DNA of 41,333 nt from Desulfatiglans anilini DSM 4660 (GCF_000422285.1 NZ_AULM01000034.1:1-41333); one strand, 5' to 3'; positions 1 through 8,416 are shown, numbered from the stretch's first letter. Numbers and translations are program-made. Notes: generated by a model not told the origin, from the letters alone.

Positions 1-6
1 GCGTCA

Positions 7-38
7 AGAGCCTTTTCGATTCGGCCTGAAAAGGCTCT
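7..38. repeat. Perfect 11-bp inverted repeat (hairpin)
   Basis: AGAGCCTTTTC at 7-17 and GAAAAGGCTCT at 28-38 are exact inverted copies around a 10-nt loop. It could be a terminator for a gene left of the window or for the minus-strand mod operon, but no T-run follows on either strand, so function is unproven. Confidence 0.4.
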
Positions 39-76
39 GCCCCAGACCGTCGCATCCATGCGGTTGCGGACCCACA

Positions 77-174
77 AAGGCATGCCGGGCCCGGCTCCTT
101 TTTCACCAATCTAACCCTCCTCAGACGCCCATCGAAACTCGCCCAGCAAGGCATGCGGGCCCGGCCGGTTTTTC
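77..174. repeat. Two imperfect direct repeats with GC-rich palindromes and T-runs
   Basis: The stretch 77-104 (AAGGCATGCCGGGCCCGGC followed by a T-run) recurs imperfectly at 148-174. The first copy contains the 12-bp palindrome GCCGGGCCCGGC. The pairing of a GC-rich palindrome with TTTTT resembles a plus-strand terminator, though the palindrome leaves no proper loop. No gene is supported in 1-192. Confidence 0.3.
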
Positions 175-192
175 GGAGAAGCCGACCATCGC

Positions 193-708
193 CTAGCGCA
201 CCTCTCCCGCGCTCTCCTGCGGTCGGGAAAGCACCAGCGGGATTCCCACCCATCTCCATGCACAGAAATGGTCCCAATCGAGGAAGGCCAGTCCGAGAGC
301 GGCAGGGGAGGTGTGGGATGAGAGGGCGCTGGTCAGCTCCGGGCGGCGTCTTTCCGGGGCGAGGATCGCTGCGGCGAGGCAGCTCAGGCAGAAAAGCCTT
401 CGAAAGGGTGCGTCCGCGCCGATCTTCTGGCGGATGTCTCCGAGAAGGGCGGACAGGCGGCTGCCGTCATCCGGCCAGATCCCCGGGTGAGGATGGAGGA
501 GGTTGTCCCGCCGCTCGTGGATGTCCCAGCCCGCGGAATAGTCGTGGAGTCCCTGCAGGTCCCAGTTGTTCAAGTTATACCGCATCGCCCACCAGAAGAA
601 GGACCAGGGTGCCGTTTCGGACCTCGGTTTCCCGGAGGCCTTTGAAAACGATCCGAAAAAGGCTTTTGCCCCGGTCGAGTACGTGCTCGGCGGCTGGCAG
701 AGAGCCAT
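193..708 (-). CDS. Hypothetical protein downstream of modC
   Basis: A 171-residue reading frame begins 41 bp after the modC stop and ends at TAG (193-195). I do not recognise the family. In favour of a real gene: third codon positions are strongly G/C rich, as in the neighbouring genes; the frame is free of stops; and the protein is plausible, with a Trp-rich N-terminal third (WSFFWWAMRYN near residue 40) and an Ala/Leu/Cys-rich segment (LFCLSCLAAAIL near residue 105). I chose the ATG at 708, preceded by a weak GGAG. An upstream in-frame ATG at 786 would overlap modC and adds an unconvincing Arg-rich leader. If real it is probably co-transcribed with modABC and might concern molybdate or molybdoenzymes, but that rests on position only. 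High-GC DNA produces chance ORFs, hence the moderate confidence. Confidence 0.45.
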   Translation of the reverse strand: MALCQPPSTYSTGAKAFFGSFSKASGKPRSETAPWSFFWWAMRYNLNNWDLQGLHDYSAGWDIHERRDNLLHPHPGIWPDDGSRLSALLGDIRQKIGADAPFRRLFCLSCLAAAILAPERRRPELTSALSSHTSPAALGLAFLDWDHFCAWRWVGIPLVLSRPQESAGEVR

Positions 709-748
709 TTTCTCCGGGCTTTCCGAGCGCCCCATCGGTGGCGGCCTG

Positions 749-1861
749 TCAGACGGGTGGCACCTTGCTCTCTTCCGGCATCGCATGGACGGCGCCGAGT
801 GATACGGCCACGCTCTTGACGAGGGCGAACACCGGTTGGCCTGGTTTCAGATTCAGGTCGAAGAAGGATTGCCGGCTGATGCGCGCCAGCAGGGGGCAGC
901 CGACATCCAATCGAACGTCGACGAAGGGCTCTTTGTGGTCGAATATCTGGTCGACCTTGCCGGGGAAGATGTTCTGAAAGCTGCTCCGCTCGGGTGCTTG
1001 GAGGGCCACGGCGACATGGCGGGCGGAGATGCGCACACGAACCTGGTCGCCCCGGTCTGCCGGCATCGGCGGCACTTTGAGCCTGTGGCCGCCGAAGCGC
1101 AGCCGCGTAAGGCCTGAAGCGTCCAGGGGCTCATCCACCACCGCTGAGATCACCGATCCATAATCTTCCGTTCCAAGGTGCGTCTGCAATTCCGGCCTGG
1201 ACAGGAGGTCGTCGAGGTCCCCGAATGCGGCTACGCGCCCCATGTCCATGATGACCAGGCGATCGGCCAGATTCAGAATTTCATCCATGATGTGGCTGAC
1301 GTAAAGAATGGGAATGGCGTACTCGCGGGAAAGCCGCATGATGAAGGGCAGCACCTCGGACTTGCGTGAAGCGTCCAGCGAGGCAAGCGGCTCGTCCATC
1401 AGCAGCATGGCCGGGCTGGTCAAGAGCGCCCGGCCGATGGCCACGCGCTGTTTTTCGCCCCCGGAGAGCCTGGCCGGCCGGCGGTTGAGCAGGTGCCCGA
1501 TGCCAAGCAACTCCACCACGGCGTCAAAGGCGACAAAACGGCGATTTGCAGGGGTCAGGCGCATGCCGTAGGTCAGGTTGCCGCGGACCGAAAGGTGCGG
1601 CAGCAGGCGGCCGTCTTGAAAGACATAGCCGATCCGCCGTTTCTCGGGCGGCAGGTTTATATGCCGCTCCGAATCGAACAGGCAAAGCCCGTTGACCTGT
1701 ATGCGGCCGGCATCGGGGCGCATCAAGCCGGCCACCATGCTGATGAGCGATGTCTTGCCGGCGCCGGAGGGTCCGAACAGAGCCGTCACCCCCGATTCCG
1801 GCCCCTCGAAGGCCGCATCGACCAGGAAGCCGCCTTGCCTGCGGGTGAGTTTGATCTCCAC
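749..1861 (-). CDS. modC: Molybdate ABC transporter ATP-binding protein ModC
   Basis: This is the cytoplasmic ATPase subunit that powers molybdate import through ModB. The 370 residues match the usual ModC size. The N-terminal ATPase domain has the Walker A loop GPSGAGKTS near residues 31-39, the Q-loop region YVFQDGRLLPHL, the ABC signature LSGGEKQRVAIGRAL and the Walker B MLLMDEPLASLD. The C-terminal part (about residues 290-355) looks like a TOBE/MOP-type molybdate-binding regulatory domain (VRISARHVAVAL, then a section with the ISRQSF motif). The gene starts 6 bp after the modB stop, in the order modA-modB-modC, which fixes the substrate class better than the ATPase sequence alone. Tungstate as an alternative substrate cannot be excluded from sequence. 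Confidence 0.93.
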   Translation of the reverse strand: MEIKLTRRQGGFLVDAAFEGPESGVTALFGPSGAGKTSLISMVAGLMRPDAGRIQVNGLCLFDSERHINLPPEKRRIGYVFQDGRLLPHLSVRGNLTYGMRLTPANRRFVAFDAVVELLGIGHLLNRRPARLSGGEKQRVAIGRALLTSPAMLLMDEPLASLDASRKSEVLPFIMRLSREYAIPILYVSHIMDEILNLADRLVIMDMGRVAAFGDLDDLLSRPELQTHLGTEDYGSVISAVVDEPLDASGLTRLRFGGHRLKVPPMPADRGDQVRVRISARHVAVALQAPERSSFQNIFPGKVDQIFDHKEPFVDVRLDVGCPLLARISRQSFFDLNLKPGQPVFALVKSVAVSLGAVHAMPEESKVPPV

Positions 1862-1867
1862 GACGAC

Positions 1868-2566
1868 TCAAGCTCTCATGCGGGCGGTAAAACGCCGGGC
1901 CAGTATTTCCGAACAAACCAGGGCCGCCATGGCGATCAGCACTGAAAGGATGCAAAGGCGCATGGCTCCGACCTCTCCCTCGGGAACCTGTGTCAAGGTG
2001 TACAGGGCCAACGGCAGCGTCTGGGTCTGCCCCCGGATGTTGGATACGAAGGTGATGGTGGCGCCGAATTCCCCCAAGCTTCGCGCAAAGGCGAGAATCA
2101 GCCCGGTGATGATGCCGGGGGCCATCAAAGGAAGGGTGACCGTGAAAAAGACCCGCAGAGGTCCGGCGCCCAGGGTGCGCGCAGCCGCCTCCAGCCCCTG
2201 GTCCACACCTTCCAGGGAGAGCCGCACGGCCCGCACCAGCAGGGGAAACGACATCGCCGCCGCTGCCAGAACGGCGCCTTTCCAGTTGAACGCCAATACC
2301 AGGCCCAGGTATTTGTAGAGCGCCGCCCCGATCAGACCGTTGCGTCCCAGCAGCACCAGCAGCAGGTATCCGGTGACCACCGGCGGCAGCACCAGGGGCA
2401 GATGCACCAGGCCGTCCAGGAGGTTTTTGCCCGGAAAGCGCAGCCGCGCCAGAACCCATGCGACCAGGATGCCGATCGGCAGACTGACCGCTACGGCCCA
2501 CCCCGACACCCACAGGCTCAGCCGAAGGGCCTCGATTTCAACGTCGGTCAGATGCCAGAGCTGCAT
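1868..2566 (-). CDS. modB: Molybdate ABC transporter permease ModB
   Basis: This is the inner-membrane permease that forms the translocation path for molybdate delivered by ModA. The 232 residues are typical for ModB. Several hydrophobic helices are visible, beginning with LSLWVSGWAVAVSLPIGILVAWVL, and the EAA loop contacting ModC is near residues 125-150 (EAARTLGAGPLRVFFTVTLP). The region ILAFARSLGEFGATITFVSN is characteristic of ModB/CysT permeases. The start ATG at 2566 lies inside the 3-prime end of modA (19-bp overlap), so translation of the two is probably coupled. Confidence 0.94.
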   Translation of the reverse strand: MQLWHLTDVEIEALRLSLWVSGWAVAVSLPIGILVAWVLARLRFPGKNLLDGLVHLPLVLPPVVTGYLLLVLLGRNGLIGAALYKYLGLVLAFNWKGAVLAAAAMSFPLLVRAVRLSLEGVDQGLEAAARTLGAGPLRVFFTVTLPLMAPGIITGLILAFARSLGEFGATITFVSNIRGQTQTLPLALYTLTQVPEGEVGAMRLCILSVLIAMAALVCSEILARRFTARMRA

Positions 2567-3360
2567 GACCTGACTTCGAATCCGTATTTTTCAAACACCG
2601 TCCGGGCTTCGGGGGTCTCCAGGAAGTCCAGGAACCTGGCAGCTGCGTCGGTCTTTTGGCCGGCCACCGCCGCCACCGGGTAGACGATGGGCGGATGGCT
2701 CTCCAACGGAAACGCCCCGACAATCCGCACCTTCTTGGAGATGGCCGCATCGGTGGCATACACCACCCCTAAAGGCGCCTCGGCGCGCTCCACCAGAACC
2801 AGGGCCGCGCGCACGTCTTTCATGGGCGCCAGGCGGTCTTTGACCTGATCCCACAGCCCCAGGCTCTCCATGGCCTGCTTGGCGTAGATCCCGACCGGAA
2901 CATGCTCCGGATCGCCTGTGGAAAGACGGCCGTCCCTGCCCAGAAGGGTCGCTAGATCCAATCCCTTTTTCACATCGACGGTCCGAATCGGACTTTGCAC
3001 AGGCGCGATCAGAACCAGCCGGTTGCCCAGAAGGTCGAACCGGGAGGCCTCTTCAATAGCGCCTTTCTCCTCGAGAAAATCCATCCATTTTTCGTTGGCC
3101 GAAAGATAGACATTGGCAGGCGCGCCGCTGGCGATCTGCTTGGCCAGGGTTGAGGAAGAAGCGAAGGACGTCGTGATACGCCCCAGCCCCCTGGCCGCGA
3201 AGAGATAGGCGATCTCCGTGACGGCATTGGTGGTGGACGCGGCGGCAAAAACGACCACCTCGCCTTGCGCGGTCCCGTTTTCGAGGGCCAACCCCGGCCC
3301 CGATCCGGTCAGCACCAGCAACGTGGCAAACATCAGGAACAGGCGCTCTGAAAATCTCAT
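2548..3360 (-). CDS. modA: Periplasmic molybdate-binding protein ModA
   Basis: This is the periplasmic receptor that captures molybdate and hands it to ModB. The start at 3360 is chosen because it gives a classic signal peptide (MRFSERLFLMFATLLVLTGS, cleavage probably near GLA/LEN) and has GGAG 7 nt upstream. A longer in-frame extension to 3558 has no ribosome-binding site and an un-exported N-terminus. The mature protein (about 245 residues) has ModA features: VVFAAASTTNAVTEI, the serine-rich oxyanion segment SFASSSTLAKQI, GAPANVYLSAN, and a C-terminal ARFLDFLETPEA segment. It is the first gene of a minus-strand operon modA-modB-modC. The leader (3361-3783) holds a small palindrome, but no recognisable ModE site or molybdenum-cofactor riboswitch. 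Confidence 0.94.
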   Translation of the reverse strand: MRFSERLFLMFATLLVLTGSGPGLALENGTAQGEVVVFAAASTTNAVTEIAYLFAARGLGRITTSFASSSTLAKQIASGAPANVYLSANEKWMDFLEEKGAIEEASRFDLLGNRLVLIAPVQSPIRTVDVKKGLDLATLLGRDGRLSTGDPEHVPVGIYAKQAMESLGLWDQVKDRLAPMKDVRAALVLVERAEAPLGVVYATDAAISKKVRIVGAFPLESHPPIVYPVAAVAGQKTDAAARFLDFLETPEARTVFEKYGFEVRSCSSGI

Positions 3361-3486
3361 TTTTCGTCTCCAGTTTCTTTTCGGCTGCTGCTGCCGCAAA
3401 CAGGCTTGGTTCCAGCGATCGAGCGACCCCATAAATCGCAGCTCCGCAAAAAAAAAGATGGGTTTGTTCACCCCAAGGCCCGGCAA

Positions 3487-3499
3487 CGTTCTATGAACG
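3487..3499. promoter_or_regulatory. Small palindrome in the modA leader
   Basis: CGTTC-TAT-GAACG is a 13-bp palindrome about 130 bp upstream of the modA start. It has the CG ends of a ModE-type operator but lacks the TATA-rich half-sites, so assignment to ModE would be a guess. Confidence 0.2.
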
Positions 3500-3730
3500 A
3501 GCGCCGTTTCTGCAGCCTGGAGGAGATCGGCCCGGGCCAAAGCCGCCCGCAAAGCCATTCGCCCGTCGGGTGATGCCCGCGAAGACTGCCGGGGCCTTAA
3601 TCGGCCGGTTCGCTAAAAGAGTCCCTAAGAGGGGGTGTAATCCTTTCGAGGGGGTTCAAGCGCTAGACGCCATGCGCGGACATTCCATGGACTCTTGTAG
3701 TTGCCATACGGTTTTCCCTCAGTGTATAGG

Positions 3731-3748
3731 TTGATAGAACATTATCAA
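3731..3748. promoter_or_regulatory. TTGATA-N6-TATCAA inverted repeat
   Basis: This is a perfect 6-bp inverted repeat with a 6-nt spacer (GAACAT), in a locally AT-rich stretch between divergent genes. It has operator-like geometry, but no regulator can be assigned from sequence. Confidence 0.25.
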
Positions 3749-3783
3749 GTTCTTTTTCGGGCTTCCCTTGAAGGAGGCGGGTG

Positions 3784-4006
3784 CCGGTTCCCTCACATCC
3801 CTTGGGTGCTCAGTCCTACCCCGGCAGGGCGGGTCCCGGTTTCTTCACATCCTTCGGGTGCTCAGTCCCACCGCTTTGTGCCGGGTTCCGCTTTGGACCA
3901 TAGCGAGGAAATCAACCGTCCGCGCGGAGGCTGCCTGCAGGCCGCCGCAAAAGACGCGCAGATGGACGCCGAGGTTGATCCCGAAGACCGTTTCCGGATA
4001 AAAACA
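3784..4006 (+). repeat. Dispersed foldback element, copy A (degenerate, two hairpin modules)
   Basis: Copy A is related to the elements at 23540, 30172 and 40882. It contains two tandem copies of the roughly 52-bp double-hairpin module (about 3788-3840 and 3841-3893), recognised by the shared GGGTGCTCAGTCC string. These are followed by the conserved large hairpin around GCCTGCAGGC (about 3933) and a right end reading CGTTTCCGGAT. The left terminal inverted repeat is not recognisable, so this is a decayed copy. It ends about 60 bp before the ATPase start. Confidence 0.75.
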
Positions 4007-4067
4007 AAAGACCGTTTCTGGACCGAAATCCTTTGTTCCCCAACGCTTTATTGCCGGATGGACAGCC

Positions 4068-6821
4068 ATGAACCGGAGACTGCCGAGAGAGGCGATGAAA
4101 AACCATACAGACTACGGCCAGGCGCCTTATCACGCTCGGAGCATCGAACAGGTCCAAAAGGATTTGAAGGTCGACCTTGACCAGGGGTTGTCTCCCCGTC
4201 AGGTGCGGGAACGCCTGGGGCGGCACGGGCCGAACATTCTGCGGGAGACGCAAAGGCGGAGCGTTTGGGAAATCCTGGCACTACAGTTCAAAAGCATGGT
4301 CATCATCGTGCTGCTGATCGCGGATGCCGTGGCTTTTGCCTTTCAGCACTGGGCCGAGGGCATCGCCATTGCCGCCGTGCTGCTGGTGAATGCGGGCATT
4401 GGATTTTTAACCGAGTGGAAGGCCGTGCGCTCCATGGAAGCCCTGCAGAAAATGAGCGGAGACAGGATCCGGGTTCGCCGCGGGGGGCAGGAAACGGAAA
4501 TCGATACGGCCGAACTGGTGCCCGGTGATGTGGTGGTGCTCGAGAGCGGGGACCTGGCTCCTGCCGATGTCCGGCTGTTCGAATCCAACAACCTGCGCGT
4601 GAACGAATCCTCCCTCACCGGGGAAAGCGTGCCGGTCTACAAGCTCACGGGGCCGGTGGAACCCGATGCTGTTCTGGCCGAGCGAACCTGCATGCTTTAC
4701 CGGGGGACCACGGTCACGGAAGGGTCGGGACAAGGCGTAGTGGTCGGCACCGGGATGCGGACCGAACTCGGGCGTATCTCCGAGATGGCTGAAAGTGCAG
4801 AAAAGGCAGCCACGCCCTTGCAGAAAAGGCTCGATCAACTGGGACGTCGTCTGGCCTGGATAACGATCAGCATCGCCGTGCTAATCGCCGCCGTCGGATT
4901 ACTGGTGGGCCGTGATCCACAAAAAATGATCGAGACCGCGATTGCTTTGGGGGTGGCTGCCATTCCGGAAGGGCTGCCCATCGTGGCCACCATTGCCCTG
5001 GCGCGCGGCATGCACCTGATGGCCCGTCGCAACGCGCTGATCAACAAGCTGCCGGCCGTGGAAACGTTGGGGGCCACGCGGGTGATTTTCACGGACAAAA
5101 CCGGAACCTTGACCGAGAACCGGATGGCGCTGCGCCAGGTCAGCACGCCGGCCGGCGACTTTATCTTGGATGAGGAGAGCAAGCAGATTCATGCGCTCGA
5201 GAGCAGGGATGGGGCCAGTGCAGCGGATCATCCTCTGTTGCAGCGCCTTATCGAGATCGGGGTGTTGTGCAGCAATGCCTCAATGCGCGATGAGGACCAA
5301 GACCTGGAGCCGGAAGAGGAACAGGGCGATCCGACTGAAACGGCGCTGCTGAGGGCCGGCCTGTTCCTGCGCATGGAACGAGGCGCACTGTTGGCCCGAA
5401 AACCCGAAGTGCGCGAAGTGCCGTTCGATTCGGAGCAGATGATGATGGCGACCTTTCACGAAGTCGAAAACGGGTTCGAGGTGGCGGTGAAAGGCGCGCC
5501 GGGGAGGGTGCTGGAGGTTTGCACGCATGTGGCGCGGGCGGAGGGCGGGCCGGATGTGGAATTGGATCAGGAAACACGGGATCGATGGCTGGCGAAGTCC
5601 GAGAAGATGGCGTCAAAAGGATTCCGATTGCTTGCCGCCGCGGATAAAATCGTAGAGAGCGCCGAGGCCCGGCCCTACGAGAATTTGCGATTTATCGGCC
5701 TGTTCGGGCTTTTGGACCCCGCCCGCGGCGATGTGCGCGGCGCCATCGAGGAATGTCAGGCAGCCGGTATCAGGGTGGTCATGGTCACGGGCGATCAGCC
5801 GGCCACGGCAGCCGCCATTGCCAGACAAACCGGAGTGGTGGACAGCGAAGAGCCTTCGGTCATTCACGGGCGAGATCTGAAAGATCCGGACGAGATGACG
5901 GAAGAGGACCGGCGCAGGATTTTGGATACCCGCATTTTCGCCCGGGTCAGCCCGGAACAGAAACTCCATCTCATCAAGTTGATGCAGGAGGAGGGGTTGA
6001 CCGTAGCGATGACCGGAGACGGGGTCAACGATGCTCCGGCTTTGAAAAAGGCGGATATCGGGGTGGCCATGGGGCGGCGCGGAACGGATGCCGCGCGCCA
6101 GGCAGCCGATATGGTGTTGCTGGACGACGCGTTCGGCTCTATTGTATCGGCCGTGCGATACGGTCGCATTATTTTTGCAAATATCCGCAAGTCTGTAATG
6201 TTTATGATCTGCACAAATGTGGCCGAGGTGCTTGCTGTGGTGGCGGCGGCTGTCATCGGCGGGTTTTACGATTTTCCGATTCCCCTGCTGCCATTGCAAA
6301 TTCTGTATCTGAACGTTGTCACCGATGTCTTCCCGGCCCTGGCGCTGGGCATGGGGCAGGGGGAACCGGATATCATGCAGAACAAGCCCCGGCCGCGCAG
6401 CGAGCCGGTGCTGACGGGCGACTATTGGGGCGCCATAGGCGGGTGGGCGGTGCTGATATCGGCCTGCGTGCTTGGGGGCCTTGCCGCGGCTTTGTACCTT
6501 CTGGGGCTCGACCCGCACCAGGCCGTGACCGTTTCGTTCCTGACCCTGGCGTTCGGGAAGTTGTGGTTCGTTTACAACCTTCGCAACCCGGGGTCGCGGA
6601 TGTTCAGCAATGATGTGGTGCGCAATCCCTATGTGGCGGGATCGATCCTGCTGTGTATCGGGCTTCTGCTGGCTGCGGTATACGTTCCGGTGCTTTCCGG
6701 CCTGCTGCAGACCCGGGACCCGGGGGTGCAAGGCTGGCTGCTGTTGTTGGGCGTGAGCTTGATCCCGTTTGTGTGGGGTCAAACCATGCGCGTCGTGCAG
6801 GCGAAGCGCAGCAAGCGGTAG
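4068..6821 (+). CDS. P-type cation-transporting ATPase, SERCA-like (probable Ca2+ pump)
   Basis: This is a 917-residue integral membrane pump that uses ATP, via an aspartyl-phosphate, to move a cation across the inner membrane. Features in order: cation-ATPase N-terminal domain (about 24-95), actuator motif TGES (184-187), M4 motif PEGLP (300-304), phosphorylation motif DKTGTLT with Asp343, nucleotide-binding KGAPGRVLEVC, MVTGDQPATA, and hinge motif TGDGVNDAP. Ca2+-coordinating positions known from SERCA are matched: Glu301 in M4, Asn and Glu in NVAEV of M5, and Asn, Thr and Asp in NVVTD of M6. P2-type calcium transport is therefore the best call; Mn2+ or another divalent ion is possible. The start is ambiguous: ATG 4068, or ATG 4095 (10th codon), which has GAGAGG just upstream. 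The gene stands alone. Confidence 0.9.
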   Translation: MNRRLPREAMKNHTDYGQAPYHARSIEQVQKDLKVDLDQGLSPRQVRERLGRHGPNILRETQRRSVWEILALQFKSMVIIVLLIADAVAFAFQHWAEGIAIAAVLLVNAGIGFLTEWKAVRSMEALQKMSGDRIRVRRGGQETEIDTAELVPGDVVVLESGDLAPADVRLFESNNLRVNESSLTGESVPVYKLTGPVEPDAVLAERTCMLYRGTTVTEGSGQGVVVGTGMRTELGRISEMAESAEKAATPLQKRLDQLGRRLAWITISIAVLIAAVGLLVGRDPQKMIETAIALGVAAIPEGLPIVATIALARGMHLMARRNALINKLPAVETLGATRVIFTDKTGTLTENRMALRQVSTPAGDFILDEESKQIHALESRDGASAADHPLLQRLIEIGVLCSNASMRDEDQDLEPEEEQGDPTETALLRAGLFLRMERGALLARKPEVREVPFDSEQMMMATFHEVENGFEVAVKGAPGRVLEVCTHVARAEGGPDVELDQETRDRWLAKSEKMASKGFRLLAAADKIVESAEARPYENLRFIGLFGLLDPARGDVRGAIEECQAAGIRVVMVTGDQPATAAAIARQTGVVDSEEPSVIHGRDLKDPDEMTEEDRRRILDTRIFARVSPEQKLHLIKLMQEEGLTVAMTGDGVNDAPALKKADIGVAMGRRGTDAARQAADMVLLDDAFGSIVSAVRYGRIIFANIRKSVMFMICTNVAEVLAVVAAAVIGGFYDFPIPLLPLQILYLNVVTDVFPALALGMGQGEPDIMQNKPRPRSEPVLTGDYWGAIGGWAVLISACVLGGLAAALYLLGLDPHQAVTVSFLTLAFGKLWFVYNLRNPGSRMFSNDVVRNPYVAGSILLCIGLLLAAVYVPVLSGLLQTRDPGVQGWLLLLGVSLIPFVWGQTMRVVQAKRSKR

Positions 6822-6861
6822 CGGCAAAAAAATGCAAGGTCAATGCAACGCCGATGTTCCG

Positions 6862-6880
6862 GATGCCGGGTCCTGGCATC
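6862..6880. repeat. GATGCC/GGCATC hairpin after the ATPase gene
   Basis: A 6-bp perfect stem with a 7-nt loop, flanked by CCGG on both sides, lies 40 bp after the ATPase stop. It could be a terminator, but no T-run follows. The rest of 6822-7105 holds no gene I can support. Confidence 0.3.
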
Positions 6881-7105
6881 GGCCGGAGGGCTTCCTCCTG
6901 GGGCGGATAAGACCTGCGAAAACCCTGACAAACCGCTGTAGGAAGAAAATATCGTCTGCTGGATGCTGGAATCAACGATGGGCAACCACCTGCAGAACGT
7001 CATAGAAATTTTGGAGACAATGCCTTCGAACCCGTAAACTTGAACGCGTCCTCGATCGTCTGGAGGCCTTTTTTAATCATCATCTTTGCGTTGGGGTGAG
7101 CCTGT

Positions 7106-8416
7106 ATGAACGTAGCCTTTCTGTTGATCGTGTTGGTCTCCTTCGTGTTCGCCGGGTGGCGGGAGTTCGGGTTTTCGCCGATCGAGGGGGCGCCGTCTCC
7201 TGTCGAGGCGTTGTCTAAGGCGATGGTCGAGTCTGCGGGCGCCGCGGTCGAACTCGCCATCGGTCTGGTGGGGGTCATGGCGCTGTTCCTGGGCCTGATG
7301 AAGATCGCCGAGGAAGGGGGGCTGCTGAAGGTGGTCGCCCGGCTGCTGCGCCCCCTCATGATCCGGCTTTTCCCGCAGGTGCCGGCCGATCACCCCGCCA
7401 TGGGCGCCATGATCCTGAATCTGTCCGCCAACGTGCTGGGGCTGGGAAACGCGGCAACGCCGTTCGGGATCCGGGCCATGCAGGAACTGGACACCCTGAA
7501 CGGGCAGAAAGGGACGGCCACCGACGCGATGGTCCTGTTTCTGGCGATCAACACTTCGAGCGTGACCCTGCTGCCGACCGGGGTCATCGCGCTCCGGGCG
7601 GCGGCGGGCTCTGCGGATCCTGCCGCCATCCTGCCCACGACGCTGTTCGCGACCATCGGGTCCACGGCCGTGGCGATCGCCGCCGCGAAGCTGTATGGGC
7701 GGATCCGGTGGTTTCGGGCGGCGGCGGTCAATGGGTCTCCGGGGCCGGTGGAAGGGGAACGGGAGACGAACGACGTGCCCGAGGAGGCGGAGGCCGTGCG
7801 GTTCGAAGATGCGGTGGGCTACCCGCTCTGGATCAGTGCGGCGGCCCTCTGCGCGCTGGTGGCCCTGGTGCCCTTGACGGTGCTTTACGGACGGATGATC
7901 TCGCCCTGGATCATTCCGGGGCTGATGGTGGGCTTTCTCCTGTTTGGCGTGGTGCGCCGTGTGCGGGTCTACGAGGCGTTCGTGGAAGGCGCCAAGGAGG
8001 GCTTTCAGGTCGCGATCAAGATCATCCCTTATCTGGTGGCGATCCTCGTGGCGGTCGGGATGTTCAGGGCGAGCGGCGCGCTGGAGGTCATGGTCCGGAC
8101 CCTGGGCGTCTGGACCGGCAAGGTGGGTCTGCCCGCCGAGGCCCTCCCCATGGCCCTGTTGAGGCCCCTGTCGGGCTCCGGGGCCTATGGCATCCTGGCT
8201 TCGATCATCAACGACCCGTCCGTCGGGCCGGACAGCTACGTGGGATATCTGGTCAGCACCCTGCAGGGGTCGACCGAGACTACGTTCTATGTGCTGGCGG
8301 TGTATTTCGGGGCGGTGCAGGTCAGGCGGGTGCGGCACGCGCTCGCAGCCGCTCTGACGGCCGATGCAGCCGGAGTGGCATTCGCCGTAATGGGGTGCTG
8401 GTATCTCTTCGGTTAA
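7106..8416 (+). CDS. Fused spore-maturation-type protein SpmA-SpmB (nucleoside-recognition domain)
   Basis: A 436-residue polytopic membrane protein carrying two nucleoside-recognition (Gate, PF07670-type) halves. The first (about residues 1-200) resembles SpmA, with the strings LSANVLGLGNAATPFGIRAM and FLAINTSSVTLLPTGVIAL. The second (about 245-436) resembles SpmB, with IIPYLVAILVAVGMFRASGA and SGSGAYGILASIINDPS. In Bacillus these are two genes affecting spore-core maturation. Fused or paired homologues are common in non-sporulating bacteria, where the role is unknown, probably transport or gating of a small molecule. The start ATG has GGGGTGAG 6 nt upstream. It lies alone between the ATPase and the efflux operon. 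Confidence 0.87.
   Translation: MNVAFLLIVLVSFVFAGWREFGFSPIEGAPSPVEALSKAMVESAGAAVELAIGLVGVMALFLGLMKIAEEGGLLKVVARLLRPLMIRLFPQVPADHPAMGAMILNLSANVLGLGNAATPFGIRAMQELDTLNGQKGTATDAMVLFLAINTSSVTLLPTGVIALRAAAGSADPAAILPTTLFATIGSTAVAIAAAKLYGRIRWFRAAAVNGSPGPVEGERETNDVPEEAEAVRFEDAVGYPLWISAAALCALVALVPLTVLYGRMISPWIIPGLMVGFLLFGVVRRVRVYEAFVEGAKEGFQVAIKIIPYLVAILVAVGMFRASGALEVMVRTLGVWTGKVGLPAEALPMALLRPLSGSGAYGILASIINDPSVGPDSYVGYLVSTLQGSTETTFYVLAVYFGAVQVRRVRHALAAALTADAAGVAFAVMGCWYLFG

Larger units (their letters stand above)
3361..3783. other. Intergenic region between divergent modA and the Ca2+-ATPase gene
   Basis: No convincing coding frame was found on either strand. It contains the palindrome at 3487-3499, an A9 run on the plus strand near 3449-3457, and the inverted repeat TTGATA-N6-TATCAA at 3731-3748, which could be an operator for the plus-strand ATPase gene. 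The remainder up to the gene is repeat copy A. Confidence 0.5.

Noticed and set aside
3361-3540. Possible molybdenum-cofactor riboswitch in the modA leader
   Set aside because: I could not align the leader to the conserved Moco RNA core; only a small palindrome and an A-run are visible.
3701-4180. A 159-codon plus-strand frame before the ATPase gene
   Set aside because: It runs through repeat copy A, whose hairpins explain the open frame, and overlaps the ATPase start in another frame.
5613-6827. A 404-codon minus-strand frame opposite the ATPase gene
   Set aside because: It is a shadow of the P-type ATPase gene with His/Gln/Arg-rich translation.
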